DNA of 64,000 bases. It comes from Flavobacteriales bacterium (lineage in GTDB: Bacteria > Bacteroidota > Bacteroidia > Flavobacteriales > CAJXXR01). Positions within the stretch are counted from its first letter, which is position 1. The number at the start of each line of letters is the position of its first letter. The stretch is from positions 1 to 64,000 of the forward strand of contig JAOAQX010000034.1 of the NCBI GenBank assembly GCA_025210805.1, given 5' to 3'. Below the pieces are notes generated by a model that did no database searches, was not told the origin of the DNA, and saw only the letters and a program-made list of their open reading frames with translations. Shown here piece after piece: positions 26,108 to 36,521 of the stretch. The translations under genes were made by a program, and so were the position numbers.

Positions 26108-26488
26108 TTAATTATCGAGGTATCTAATTTCTACTTTCAATTCATTTGTGGGCAAAGAATACTCTGCATACCAAGTGTTCTTTTTATTATTTCCTGTTTT
26201 TATCCAGTTATCACCTTCTTGGTAAAAGTTATTTACTGTTAAATAATTATGTACATCTATTTCTTTTGTATCAAACTGGAATTTATGAATCTTTTTGTTT
26301 TCCATTAACACACAATCTTGGTTTATGGTTGTAGGAATATCTAAACCTGTTCTTAGTTCGACATGGTCAATAACGAACTTATTACAGTCCTTACAGTCAA
26401 ATATAAAACTGAGAAAAGACTTAAAACCAATAAAAACAACTGCTCCAACTATCAATAGTATCCCTAAACTAAATCTTCCCTTTTTCAT
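26108..26488 (-). CDS. Small membrane-anchored protein, unknown
   Basis: 126 residues with an N-terminal hydrophobic segment (about 7-30) and an extracytoplasmic remainder with CKDC. I do not recognise the family. It is preceded by a 580-base gap shared with the divergent M16 peptidase gene. Confidence 0.6.
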   Translation of the reverse strand: MKKGRFSLGILLIVGAVVFIGFKSFLSFIFDCKDCNKFVIDHVELRTGLDIPTTINQDCVLMENKKIHKFQFDTKEIDVHNYLTVNNFYQEGDNWIKTGNNKKNTWYAEYSLPTNELKVEIRYLDN

Positions 26489-27072
26489 CGCTTTCTTTTA
26501 ATTTTAATTATCAATTTTGTTTTGTTTATGCGTTACATAAAACAATAAATTAATAACAACAATAATTTTGCCAAAAATCACTAATGAACATTACTCTTGA
26601 GAAAAATTGAGATTAATTTTATTTTAAAACTTTTCTTTTAAATTTATAAAAAATATTCACAACATTCAGGATCATTTTTCACAAATATCTAGAGTAATCT
26701 CTCATGAACAAAAATACTTCTTTCCCTTTGTCAGTGTTAGGTATTACTGAAACTAGGTACAGAATCGTCCACAATACTCCTAGCTAAAATTAGGTATATC
26801 AACCTGCTAAAAAAAATGTACAAAAAGGGGATATTTATCTACTTTTTCGTCCACTCTATAATCGATATATACACGTTTTCAGTCGAGTAATCCACTTAAA
26901 GTAACGACAAGTAGAAGAAAGAATGCATATACAATTAATAAAATGACCTAAGTGTACTTTTAGGAATCATTCTTCTCAAAACCTTTTTTAACAAGCTGTT
27001 TTTGATAATTGTTTTCATTTTTCTCATTATAGATTATCTTTACTACTTTATTAAAAACTAATAAACCACTAT
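26489..27072. other. Long divergent intergenic region
   Basis: A 584-base non-coding stretch between divergent genes. I see one small hairpin (TGTTTATGCGTTACATAAAACA, near 26523) and a TATCTTTA box near 27035 that could be the M16 promoter, but no RNA gene, riboswitch or repeat that I can name. Confidence 0.5.
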
Positions 27073-30033
27073 ATGAAATCAATGAAAGTCCTAGCAAGTG
27101 CTATATTGGTTGCCTCTTTAGTTGCATGTAATGACTCTGGAGACAACAATACAAGCCAAGCTAAAAAGGAAACTCCTGTAATGGAACACAAAGACCAATC
27201 AGGCTTTTCTTATGAAACCTACGCAAATGATCCTACAGGATTGAGACTCTATACCCTTAAAAATGGATTTAAGGTATATTTGAGTCAAAATTTTGATGAA
27301 CCTAAAATACAAACCTATATTGCGGTAAGAGCAGGATCAAACTACGATCCAAAAGAATCTACGGGTCTTGCACACTACTTAGAACACATGGTTTTTAAAG
27401 GAACCTCAAATATTGGAACAGTAAACTGGGAAGAGGAAAAAGTGCTTTTAAAGCAAATTTCTGATCTATATGAAAAGCATAAAGCAACTTCTGATCCAAA
27501 AGAAAAAGAAAAAATTTACAAAGAGATTGATAAAATTTCTTTAAAAGCATCGCACCATTCTGTTGCGAATGAATATGATAAAATGGTGAGTTCATTAGGA
27601 GCTACTGGAACTAATGCTCATACTTGGTTTGAAGAAACTATTTATAAGAATAAAATACCTGCAAATGAACTTAAAAAATGGCTTCATCTTGAAAAAGAAA
27701 GATTTAGTGAATTGGTTCTCCGTCTGTTCCATACAGAATTAGAGGCTGTTTATGAAGAATTTAACCGTGGACAAGATAACGACTGGAGAAAGAGTTATGC
27801 TGCCATGCTTGAAGGTCTTTTCCCAAAACACCCTTATGGTCAACAAACAACTATAGGTACTAGTGAGCATCTAAAAAACCCATCAATGGTGGCTATTCAT
27901 AATTATTTTAACAAATATTATGTGCCAAACAATATGGCAATGGTTTTAGTTGGTGATTTCAATTTTGATGAAACAATTAAAGAAATCGATGCAACTTTTG
28001 GAGCTTTGAAGTCTAAAAAAGTGGAGCATCCTGTTCTTCCAAAAGAAGATCCAATTACAGAACCAATCATAAAAGAGGTTTACGGTCCTACTGCAGAAAA
28101 CATTACAATTGCCTTTCGTTCTGAGGGAATCGGTTCTGCTGACGAAAAATTACTAACAATGGCTGATATGATCCTTGCAAATGGACAAGCTGGTTTGATT
28201 GATCTAAACCTGAATCAACAACAAGCCGTTTTAAATGCTGGATGCTCCCCTACTTTCTTAAATGATTATGGATATCATTCTTTTAGAGGTTCTCCTAAAC
28301 AAGGACAAAGTCTTGACGAAGTAAAAGAACTGTTGATGGCTCAAATAGAAAAACTTAAAAAAGGAGAATTTGAGGATTGGATGATGGGTGCTGTAATCAA
28401 CGATCTAAAATTATCTGAAACAAGACAATACGAGAAATCAACTCCAAGAGCTTCGGCATATTACAATGCTTTTATTCACCGTGAAAACTGGGCAGATAAA
28501 GTAAAATTTATTGATGATTTGAAAAAAATCACTAAGGAAGAATTGGTTGCTTTTGCTAATAAATTTTATGGAAACAACTATGTAGTTACTTATAAAAGAA
28601 AAGGTGAAGATAAAACAGTAGCAAAAGTTAAGAACCCAGGAATTACCCCTGTAAAACTTAATAGAGATAAAAAATCTAATTTCCTAGGGAATTTCAATAA
28701 AATGGAATCTGGAAGTATTCAGCCTAAATTCATCGATTTTGAAAAAGAATTGAAAACTTTCAAAAAGGATGGACTAGAGATTACTCATATAGAAAACAAA
28801 CTCAATGATCTTTGCGATTTGTATTTCATCTTCGATTTTGGAAAAGAAAACAATAAAAAACTTTCTTTAGCTGCCAATTATATGGACTATTTAGGAACGG
28901 ATAAATTGTCTTCAGAAGATTTGAAAAAAGAATTCTACAAGATTGGTATGAGCCCTTATATTTACGCTAGTGAAGACCGTGTAATTATGGGACTTACAGG
29001 TTTAAAAGATAATATTGCGAAAGGTGTTGAGCTTATGGAAAACCTTTGGACAAATGCAAAAGCAGACCAAACAGCTTATAATAAAATGATTGCTGCAACC
29101 GCAAAATCTAGAGAAAACACAAAGTCTAGTAAAGGGGCAATCTTAAGAAATGGACTGTATTCTTACGCAATGTATGGAAAAAGCTCTCCTTTAAGAGATA
29201 TTTATTCAATAGAAGAACTAGGATCTATTAAACCTCAAGAGCTGATAGACATTATCAAAGAGCTAAAGATTTACAAACATCGTGTTTTCTATTATGGAAA
29301 AGACATCAACAATGTAAAAAATGCGATTGCTCAATATCATAAAATACCTAGTGATCTAAAAGATTATACTCCTGCTAAAAAATATGAAAAACAAGAAACA
29401 GGAAATCAGGTGTACTTTGTAGATTACGATATGGTACAAGCTGAAATGATGTTTTTAGCAAAAAGCAAACCTTTTGATGTGAATAATATGGCAAAAGCTT
29501 ATTTATTCAACACTTACTTTGGTTCTGGACTTTCGTCTATAATCTTCCAAGAGATTAGAGAATCTAAATCATTGGCTTATTCTGCTTATGCAAGATATTC
29601 TTCTGCTCGTGAAAAAGAAGAACCTAATTATGTTCATGCATATATCGGGACTCAAGCGAATAAGCTAGAGCAAGCTGTAAATGCAATGATGGAATTGATG
29701 AATGATATGCCAATGGCTCAAGAACAATTTGATGCTGCCAAAAACTCAGCCTTAAAGAAAATTGCTGCCGAAAGAATTACTAAGACAAATATTTTCTGGA
29801 ATTATGAAGGACTCAAAAAAAGAGGACTTAAACACGATATTAGAAAAGATATGTATGAGACCATCAAGAATATGAGTATTGATGATTTAAAAGTATTTTT
29901 TGACAACAATATCAAAGGAGAATCTTATAATGTAATGCTTCTTGGAAATAAAAAAGACCTAGACATGAAAGCAATTTCTAAACTAGGAAAAGTAACTGAA
30001 CTAAATGTTGATCATTTGTTTAATTATAACTAA
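27073..30033 (+). CDS. M16-family zinc metallopeptidase, lipoprotein
   Basis: 986 residues with a lipoprotein signal (cysteine 19, LVAC). The inverted zinc motif H101-x-x-E104-H105 (HYLEHMVFKG) and the distal glutamate in LEAVYEEFNRG are in the N-terminal half; a second, inactive M16 half follows, as in pitrilysin/insulinase. It degrades peptides at or beyond the outer membrane. It is convergent with the M13 peptidase gene, sharing a bidirectional terminator. Confidence 0.93.
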   Translation: MKSMKVLASAILVASLVACNDSGDNNTSQAKKETPVMEHKDQSGFSYETYANDPTGLRLYTLKNGFKVYLSQNFDEPKIQTYIAVRAGSNYDPKESTGLAHYLEHMVFKGTSNIGTVNWEEEKVLLKQISDLYEKHKATSDPKEKEKIYKEIDKISLKASHHSVANEYDKMVSSLGATGTNAHTWFEETIYKNKIPANELKKWLHLEKERFSELVLRLFHTELEAVYEEFNRGQDNDWRKSYAAMLEGLFPKHPYGQQTTIGTSEHLKNPSMVAIHNYFNKYYVPNNMAMVLVGDFNFDETIKEIDATFGALKSKKVEHPVLPKEDPITEPIIKEVYGPTAENITIAFRSEGIGSADEKLLTMADMILANGQAGLIDLNLNQQQAVLNAGCSPTFLNDYGYHSFRGSPKQGQSLDEVKELLMAQIEKLKKGEFEDWMMGAVINDLKLSETRQYEKSTPRASAYYNAFIHRENWADKVKFIDDLKKITKEELVAFANKFYGNNYVVTYKRKGEDKTVAKVKNPGITPVKLNRDKKSNFLGNFNKMESGSIQPKFIDFEKELKTFKKDGLEITHIENKLNDLCDLYFIFDFGKENNKKLSLAANYMDYLGTDKLSSEDLKKEFYKIGMSPYIYASEDRVIMGLTGLKDNIAKGVELMENLWTNAKADQTAYNKMIAATAKSRENTKSSKGAILRNGLYSYAMYGKSSPLRDIYSIEELGSIKPQELIDIIKELKIYKHRVFYYGKDINNVKNAIAQYHKIPSDLKDYTPAKKYEKQETGNQVYFVDYDMVQAEMMFLAKSKPFDVNNMAKAYLFNTYFGSGLSSIIFQEIRESKSLAYSAYARYSSAREKEEPNYVHAYIGTQANKLEQAVNAMMELMNDMPMAQEQFDAAKNSALKKIAAERITKTNIFWNYEGLKKRGLKHDIRKDMYETIKNMSIDDLKVFFDNNIKGESYNVMLLGNKKDLDMKAISKLGKVTELNVDHLFNYN

Positions 30034-30072
30034 TTATCCAAATCAAAAGGTTACTTCTCTTTTGACAACCAT

Positions 30073-30110
30073 AAAAAAACCTCAAATCTTTATTGATTTG
30101 AGGTTTTTTT
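30073..30110. terminator. Bidirectional terminator
   Basis: A perfect 16-bp stem (A7-CCTCAAATC / GATTTGAGG-T7) with a 6-base loop lies between the convergent M16 and M13 genes; the flanking A- and T-runs serve both strands. Confidence 0.9.
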
Positions 30111-30141
30111 TATACCAATTAATAATAAACATCAAAAATGT

Positions 30142-32208
30142 TTACCAAATTTTGGCAGGTTCTTCTTGGATCATTTCATCCCCTTCTTTACATCCAAAAG
30201 CTTCTTGGAATTCTGGCATATTACTAACCGTTCCGTTTACTCTAAACTCCCCTGGAGAATGTGTATCATTTTGGATTCTATTTCTCAGATTTTCTTCGGT
30301 GATATTGTTTTTCCAAACATTTGCCCACCCTAAAAATATTCTTTGTTTATAAGTAAAACCATCGATATCTGCTGGTTTCTCTTTACCTTCAAGAGATTTT
30401 TCCAATGCATGATACGCCAAGGTTAAACCACCCAAATCGGCAATATTCTCTCCAAGTGTCAACTTTCCGTTGATATGAAGACCTTCTAACACTTCATAAG
30501 AATCAAACTGATTTGAGAGTACTGTTGCTCTTTCATCAAATTGGCTTTTATCCTTTTCTGTCCACCAATTATTTAGATTTCCTATGTGGTTATATTTACA
30601 ACCTTGGTCATCAAAACCATGAGTAAATTCATGCCCAATTACGGCACCAATAGCTCCATAGTTAATTGCATCATCAGCATTTGCATTATAAAATGGAGGT
30701 TGGAGAATAGCTGCAGGAAATACTACTTCATTATACACAGGATAATAATATGCATTTATGGTTTGAGGGTTCATTAGCCATTTAGTCTTATCAACAGGTT
30801 GCCCATAGTCCTCAAGCATTTTTTCAAATCCGAATTTCTTTAAGTTCAATAAATTCTGAAATAAATTATTCGCCTCAATCTTTACTGATGAATAATCTTC
30901 CCAGTTGTCTGGATATCCTATTTTATAAGTAAAAGAATTCAGTTTTTTCAGTGCTTGTAATTTTGTCTCCTGAGACATCCACTTTAGGTCATTAATTCTT
31001 ACTCTAAAGGCAGAACGTAGATTTTCTATTAAAGCTCCTACTCGTTTTTTTGATTCCTCACTAAAATGTTTTTCAACATAAATTTTCCCTAAAGCTTCTC
31101 CTAGATATCCGTTTACCACACCTTGTGCTCGCTTCCATCTTGGTTGCATTTCTTTAGTTCCTCGTAAAGTTGTTGAATAAAAAGCAAAACGCTCTTTTTC
31201 TAAAGCTTCAGTTAAAGATGAAGATGCCATATTTACTCGATCCCAAATAAAATAGTTTTTCCAATCTTCTAAAGCAATCTCTTTAAAAAATTTGTCGAAA
31301 GACTTAATAAACTCAGGCTGACTTACCACTACTTCTGATACAGCTTTGAGTCCTAAATTATTTAAGAAATTTGTATAGCTAAAATTCTTCCCAGCTGTCT
31401 CTAACTGTTGAGATGTCCAAAGATTATAAGTCAAATCTGGGTTTCTTCTTGAAACTCGATCCATGGATATTTTTGCCAATTTAGCTTCAATTTCATAAGC
31501 TGATTGAGCAATTGAACCAGCCTCCTTTTCAGAATAATTAGCCAGTTGTAACAATCTCTTCATAAAAGCTTGATATTCCTTTCTGATTTTCACCATACTT
31601 TCTTGATCAGAAAGATAATAATCACGATCTGGAAGGTTCAACCCACTTTGAGAAAAATAAACAGCATGTTCATCAGATTTTTTTGAATTTATGGTAATAT
31701 AAAATCCAAAAGGAGAACCACCAACACCAGATTTTACGGAGCTTGTTATATAGTCTTGTAATTCTTGTTTAGAGGAAATACTATTGATCTCTGCCAACAA
31801 ATTTTCCAATGGTTTAATCCCAATTTGTTCTCTGGTAGCAGAATCTAAGGAAGACAAATACAAATCTCTTACTTGTTGCTTCTCTCCTGCTTGTAGATTT
31901 TTAGCCTCTAGCAGTTCTTCCATTATGGTTTTAATCTGTTTTTTATTCTCTTCAGACAAAAACTCAAAACTCCCCCATCTACTCTCGGTTGAAGGAATTG
32001 GGTTATCCTTTAACCAGGTTCCTACAGCATATTGATAAAAATCAGAACAAGGAGCAATATCCTTTCTCATCATGCTTGTATCAAATGCTTTTACTTCTAC
32101 TTTTTTCTTTTCAATATTAGTAGTCTTTTTTTCTGAAGTGGTGTTGTTTCCACAAGAATAAAGTCCTGCCACTAAAAGAAAAGCTAAAGAAGGCTTTGTT
32201 AATTTCAT
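30142..32208 (-). CDS. M13-family metallopeptidase (neprilysin/PepO-like), lipoprotein
   Basis: 688 residues with a lipobox (GLYSCGNN). The gluzincin motif is HEFTHGFDD and the third ligand region ENIADLGGL, both in the C-terminal third; NAYYYPVYNEVVFPAAI is the family's substrate-binding strand. The family's C-terminal C-x-x-W is only partly kept (ends AKIW). It cleaves small peptides outside the cytoplasm. Confidence 0.95.
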   Translation of the reverse strand: MKLTKPSLAFLLVAGLYSCGNNTTSEKKTTNIEKKKVEVKAFDTSMMRKDIAPCSDFYQYAVGTWLKDNPIPSTESRWGSFEFLSEENKKQIKTIMEELLEAKNLQAGEKQQVRDLYLSSLDSATREQIGIKPLENLLAEINSISSKQELQDYITSSVKSGVGGSPFGFYITINSKKSDEHAVYFSQSGLNLPDRDYYLSDQESMVKIRKEYQAFMKRLLQLANYSEKEAGSIAQSAYEIEAKLAKISMDRVSRRNPDLTYNLWTSQQLETAGKNFSYTNFLNNLGLKAVSEVVVSQPEFIKSFDKFFKEIALEDWKNYFIWDRVNMASSSLTEALEKERFAFYSTTLRGTKEMQPRWKRAQGVVNGYLGEALGKIYVEKHFSEESKKRVGALIENLRSAFRVRINDLKWMSQETKLQALKKLNSFTYKIGYPDNWEDYSSVKIEANNLFQNLLNLKKFGFEKMLEDYGQPVDKTKWLMNPQTINAYYYPVYNEVVFPAAILQPPFYNANADDAINYGAIGAVIGHEFTHGFDDQGCKYNHIGNLNNWWTEKDKSQFDERATVLSNQFDSYEVLEGLHINGKLTLGENIADLGGLTLAYHALEKSLEGKEKPADIDGFTYKQRIFLGWANVWKNNITEENLRNRIQNDTHSPGEFRVNGTVSNMPEFQEAFGCKEGDEMIQEEPAKIW

Positions 32209-32413
32209 TTTAATAGTGTTTTGGTTTGATTACGATGTGGAATTTACTTATTTTCTTTCAAACTCACTCCGATATCTCTTTTGATTTTAATACCCATAAA
32301 TTTCAAAAGAAATGACAAATTTGATTTTCGAATCTCATAACATTCTCCTATTGCATAATAAAAATCCATTAAAACAGTTATCTCTCCTAAATATCAAAGC
32401 ATTTGTTTTTTAG

Positions 32414-32421
32414 TATTTTTG
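32414..32421 (+). promoter_or_regulatory. Promoter -7 box of Crp-like gene
   Basis: TATTTTTG ends only four bases before the ATG at 32426, so the transcript would be leaderless or nearly so. Confidence 0.5.
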
Positions 32422-32425
32422 TAAA

Positions 32426-32989
32426 ATGATTTTACTGAGTGATTATATTAGGGAAAACTACAATAAATCTTTTAAGGATGATGATTATTCCTTTGAACTC
32501 GTTTCAAAAAAAGTAAAAAAGGGCACCATCATTTACCCATATCATAGAATAGGAAAAAATATCTATTTTCTGAATTCAGGAATCGTTGAAACAACTATCA
32601 GTTTTGGAGAAATTGAAAAAACATTAAGCTTTATTTTCGAAGGCAACTTCTTCTGTGCATTTGCTTCATTACTCACTCAAAGCCCATCTGAAATACAAGG
32701 TACAGCACTCACAGACTGTGAGTTTCAAGTAATACCATACGTGGAATATAAAAAACTTTGCGAAAGCGTTCTATTAGTGAATCAAATAGGGCGTCAAGAA
32801 GTTGAAAATTATTATCTCAATAAATACCTAAGAGAACGGGATTTACTTACAAAAACTAAAGAAGAAATGTATTTGGACTTATTAAAAACAAATCCACATA
32901 TTGTTAAAAATATTCCATTGAAAAAAATTGCTAATTACTTTGGAATTCTTCCTGAAACACTCAGCAGAATTCGTAAAAAAATAAAATAG
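32426..32989 (+). CDS. Crp/Fnr-family transcriptional regulator
   Basis: 187 residues. A cyclic-nucleotide-binding-like beta roll (about 25-110) without the residues needed for cAMP is followed by a dimer helix and a C-terminal helix-turn-helix (PLKKIANYFGILPETLSRI). This is the short Bacteroidota version of the family. It sits upstream of the outer-membrane/lipoprotein genes, which it may control. Confidence 0.88.
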   Translation: MILLSDYIRENYNKSFKDDDYSFELVSKKVKKGTIIYPYHRIGKNIYFLNSGIVETTISFGEIEKTLSFIFEGNFFCAFASLLTQSPSEIQGTALTDCEFQVIPYVEYKKLCESVLLVNQIGRQEVENYYLNKYLRERDLLTKTKEEMYLDLLKTNPHIVKNIPLKKIANYFGILPETLSRIRKKIK

Positions 32990-33073
32990 TATGATTTTCT
33001 TGACTTTTGGTCAAGTTTTTAAAGAAAAGCTTTCTGTTCCTTTGCACAAAAATCTATAAAGCGATTTTGAAAA

Positions 33074-33673
33074 ATGGATCAAAAAAAAATTATTTGCTGT
33101 TTATTTCTTTTTCTAGGCCTCAAACAGCTTTCTGCTCAAATATCTGAATCTTTTAGACTTGGTGTTGATTTTGGCGTAGTTCAAGCTTCTTCTAGTACCG
33201 ATGTGGTAGTGGGATCAGATTTAAGATACTTTTTATCTCCCAGAATAAACATAGGATTTCGTTTAGAAGGTGCTGCGATCGCCAGAAAAATTGAATCTTC
33301 TGTAAAATCAAAAACTAAAGGACAATCAAGACTGAATTTAGCATACCTTCTTGTCATGGATTATTATCTGCCAAGTAATAAGAAAATAGCCCCCTTTCTT
33401 TCTGGAGGAATAGGTTATTATCAACTTGCAGACATCTCTTCTGACATTAGCCCTACATGGTCACCCATTGAACTTAGTTCAAAAGTTGGTTTAATGCTAA
33501 AAGCAGGAATAGAAATAGACAAAATTCGAATTACTGCGGGTGGAAATTTAGTACCCAGTTCAAAAATTTCTATTAGCACTTCAAATCAACAGAAATTCAC
33601 CAATAGCTATTTCACATTTTCTCTAGGGTTTTATGTAGGAAGAAATAGCAGAAATAGCTCAGAAAAAAAATAA
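33074..33673 (+). CDS. Outer-membrane beta-barrel protein
   Basis: 199 residues with a signal peptide ending at LSAQ. Alternating strands follow (RYFLSPRINIGFRLEGAA, FLSGGIGYYQLAD, SYFTFSLGFYVG), giving an OmpX/OmpW-like small barrel. It is three bases before the next gene and so in one unit with it. Confidence 0.7.
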   Translation: MDQKKIICCLFLFLGLKQLSAQISESFRLGVDFGVVQASSSTDVVVGSDLRYFLSPRINIGFRLEGAAIARKIESSVKSKTKGQSRLNLAYLLVMDYYLPSNKKIAPFLSGGIGYYQLADISSDISPTWSPIELSSKVGLMLKAGIEIDKIRITAGGNLVPSSKISISTSNQQKFTNSYFTFSLGFYVGRNSRNSSEKK

Positions 33674-33676
33674 GTT

Positions 33677-34399
33677 ATGGAATTTAGATCATACATTTAC
33701 CAAGCAATGTTCATATTGCTTCTGTTCACACTTAATACTCAAGACACATGTGGACAACAATCTTCTCCAAACAGTTCTATCTTTGAACCTTCTACAGAAT
33801 GGCCAGAAATTCCAGGTTTGCATCATGGAGGACCTATCACCTTAACAAATGAAAAGATATTTATACGGGTTGCAAGTGCCGCAGCACTTTCCTATATTAT
33901 TGCCAAATATGTGGTAAAACCAAAATCTACTGAAGATTATTATCAATTCAGAACCAGTTTAACTGTAGGTGAATACAAAACTGTTTTGAGACAACATATT
34001 GGTGTTGAAAGACGAATAGCCCCTTGGTTTGCTGTGGCTTTAGAATTTAGTCTGCAACAATGGTTTGATGAAAGAAAGAATTTGGAATCAAAAAATAAAT
34101 TCGGAATGGGAATAGGTCTTCAACCCTATTTTAGATGGCATATTTTAGGCTCGAAAAAATGGAGTCCTTTTTTAGAATACGGAACAGGTTTTTTTCAGGG
34201 ATTTGAAAAATTCCCACATACAGGTACGCATTTTACATTTTCTCATTCTAGCCATATAGGAATAGAATATACTAACAAAAAAGGGAGTAAATTCCGATTA
34301 AGTTACGGGCAGTTTCATTACTCAAACAATGATTGGTGGGAAGTAAACCCTAGCTACAATGGAAACGGTCTGAACTTTACATATGCTTGGAAATTGTAA
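33677..34399 (+). CDS. PagL-like/acyloxyacyl-hydrolase-type outer-membrane protein
   Basis: 240 residues, with a signal peptide. The second half shows a barrel with RLSYGQFHYSN followed by NPSYNGNGLNFTYAW, resembling the H-S...N-P-G-x-N end of PagL lipid A deacylases. If active it would remove an acyl chain from lipid A. The likeness is from motif memory only, and a plain barrel is the alternative. Confidence 0.5.
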   Translation: MEFRSYIYQAMFILLLFTLNTQDTCGQQSSPNSSIFEPSTEWPEIPGLHHGGPITLTNEKIFIRVASAAALSYIIAKYVVKPKSTEDYYQFRTSLTVGEYKTVLRQHIGVERRIAPWFAVALEFSLQQWFDERKNLESKNKFGMGIGLQPYFRWHILGSKKWSPFLEYGTGFFQGFEKFPHTGTHFTFSHSSHIGIEYTNKKGSKFRLSYGQFHYSNNDWWEVNPSYNGNGLNFTYAWKL

Positions 34400-34445
34400 G
34401 AAAAATATTAGGTACGCTTCTTGGTTAATCTGAACAAAAAACAAT

Positions 34446-35450
34446 ATGAAAACAATTATCTACTCCACCGTATTCTGCTTATTACTTTTTGGAATCATGT
34501 CTTGTAAATCTAATAAAGCTCGAACTGTAGAAACGGATAAAAAAATGACATTTTGGGTTCTTAATATTCAAAATGAAATGGATGGTCAAACATTAACGCT
34601 AAAGAACGAAAAGGGCGAGAAATTCACCACCATCATAAGTCCCGCAAATGGAAATTATATTGAATTGAAAAAGGGTGACAAAATATCTGCTTTGGTGACA
34701 TCCTATCTCAAGAATACAGAACCTTTGCAACTAGTTACCAAAAATATAAAAATGATTGAGGGAAATATGACTACTAAAAATCAAGAAAAAACTTGGTGGA
34801 TACATTCAAGAAAAACAAAGAGTAACGATCAGTTTGGAAGCTCCATTACTTGTCTCCAATACCAAGAAAACGACATCCTAAATCAAAATGGTGAATGGAA
34901 AGTACTCTGTGATCCTATCAAATATTTTCAATTTATTGAAGGGTATTACTATAAAGTGAAAATTACACAAAAACTCCTTAAAGACTCTGAATTACTTGTG
35001 GATCGTTCTGCTACAGAACAAGAATTAATTACCGTTATTGAAAGAGTAAAAGATACAGAATATATCAACCCAATAAAAACCTCCATTAAAACTGATAAAG
35101 AGAATTATCTCCAAGGAGAAAACATCAAACTTACAATGGAAATTACCAATACTGGAAAAGAAGCTTATACTTTTCTACCTTGGGGAACCCCACTAGAAGG
35201 TAATTTTACAGGAAGTAGCCTTTTGATTCTCAAAGATGGAAAACGTATACCTTACTCGGGAATAATGGTGAAACGAATGCCTCCTAAAAAATCAGATTAT
35301 AAAACACTAGTAGAAAATCAATCTTTTCAAGGCAGCGTAAATTTAGCTGATGGATATCAACTATTAGAATCAGGAACTTACACAATACAATTTGAAGAAA
35401 CTTATGCTGGCTTACCAGCATCAAACACAATAAACGTTTCGATACAATGA
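34446..35450 (+). CDS. Lipoprotein with M35-peptidase-associated Ig-like domain
   Basis: 334 residues with lipobox (FGIMSCKS). The C-terminal 120 residues read ITNTGKEAYTFLPWGTPLEG, a 'GKRIPYSGIMVKRMPP' segment and a closing GTYTIQFE. This is the pattern of the beta domain that precedes the catalytic part of peptidyl-Lys metalloendopeptidases (M35). No zinc-binding HExxH is present, so it is a lone accessory or binding domain. It overlaps the next gene by four bases. Confidence 0.6.
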   Translation: MKTIIYSTVFCLLLFGIMSCKSNKARTVETDKKMTFWVLNIQNEMDGQTLTLKNEKGEKFTTIISPANGNYIELKKGDKISALVTSYLKNTEPLQLVTKNIKMIEGNMTTKNQEKTWWIHSRKTKSNDQFGSSITCLQYQENDILNQNGEWKVLCDPIKYFQFIEGYYYKVKITQKLLKDSELLVDRSATEQELITVIERVKDTEYINPIKTSIKTDKENYLQGENIKLTMEITNTGKEAYTFLPWGTPLEGNFTGSSLLILKDGKRIPYSGIMVKRMPPKKSDYKTLVENQSFQGSVNLADGYQLLESGTYTIQFEETYAGLPASNTINVSIQ

Positions 35451-36301
35451 GAGCTATAATATTTTTCGCTTTGAGCACTTTTTTACTAGGTTGTCATAAA
35501 AATAATGTTTTGAACGCACCACAAAACTCTGAGCTTTCTATCATGTCCTTTAATCTAAGATATGACAACTCTGAAGATGGGACTCATCAATGGACAAATA
35601 GAAAAAATGCATGCGTAAAAATGCTTGATGAAATCAAACCTGATATCTTAGGTATCCAAGAAGGCTTAGAGCATCAGGTAGGTTTCTTAAAATCGAAATT
35701 CCCAAACTATAATGTTGTGGGAGAAATAAATGAAAATGGACCTTATGGAGAATACAAAAGTATTTTCTTTAAAAAAGAACGATTTATTTTACTGAAAAGT
35801 GAAACGTTTTGGCTTAGTGAAACTCCTGAAGTTCCCTCAAAAGGTTGGGATGCAAATAACACAAGAATTGTAAGCTGGGTTAAACTAAAAGATCAAAAAA
35901 ACAAGCAAAACATCTATGTGTTTAATACACACTTTGACCATATCGGAAAAATATCTCAATTAAACTCCAGTAAACTCTTACATAAAAAAATAAAAAACAT
36001 TGTAAAAGATCATGCTCCAGTTTTTATCACGGGTGATTTTAATATGTTGTTTGGCAATAAGAGAATGAAAGCCTTAACGAACAACTATAATGTTGCCCAC
36101 AAAAACTCTGAAAGAACTGATGGACACGCCTCGTTTAATGGATTTGGTAAATGGGGAGGAATTCTTTCAAGGAATATAGATTTCATTTTTTTTCTAAATG
36201 CAAAATCCCTCCAATACCAAACAATTAATAAGAAATATGGCGTTCCATATATCTCAGATCACTACCCCATTCTAGCTAGATTCAAATATAAAAGTCTCTA
36301 G
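35447..36301 (+). CDS. Endonuclease/exonuclease/phosphatase-family lipoprotein
   Basis: 284 residues with lipobox (FLLGCHKN). The EEP-fold residues are in SFNLRYDN, LGIQEG, TGDFNM and SDHYPI, the last giving the catalytic D-H. These secreted proteins hydrolyse phosphodiesters, often sphingomyelin-like lipids or DNA. Its start overlaps the upstream lipoprotein stop (ATGA). Confidence 0.9.
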   Translation: MRAIIFFALSTFLLGCHKNNVLNAPQNSELSIMSFNLRYDNSEDGTHQWTNRKNACVKMLDEIKPDILGIQEGLEHQVGFLKSKFPNYNVVGEINENGPYGEYKSIFFKKERFILLKSETFWLSETPEVPSKGWDANNTRIVSWVKLKDQKNKQNIYVFNTHFDHIGKISQLNSSKLLHKKIKNIVKDHAPVFITGDFNMLFGNKRMKALTNNYNVAHKNSERTDGHASFNGFGKWGGILSRNIDFIFFLNAKSLQYQTINKKYGVPYISDHYPILARFKYKSL

Positions 36302-36360
36302 TATCTTAAAAAAAGCATTGAGATTTTTAACATTTCACTACCTAAATACTATAAAAAAAC

Positions 36361-36385
36361 AAACAAGATTATCACAATCTTGTTT
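36361..36385 (+). terminator. Weak terminator hairpin
   Basis: 10-bp stem AAACAAGATT / AATCTTGTTT with 5-base loop, then an AT-rich tail without a full T-run. Confidence 0.5.
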
Positions 36386-36521
36386 ATTTATAAACAAAAG
36401 GGTTTATTTATTTAATAATATTACCTTACCTGTTATTTTTAAAATTACTCTTTGATTTTTTGGCACAGTATTCTCAATAAGGTAAACAAGACGTTTATGT
36501 TTAACTTAAATACTTGTAATT

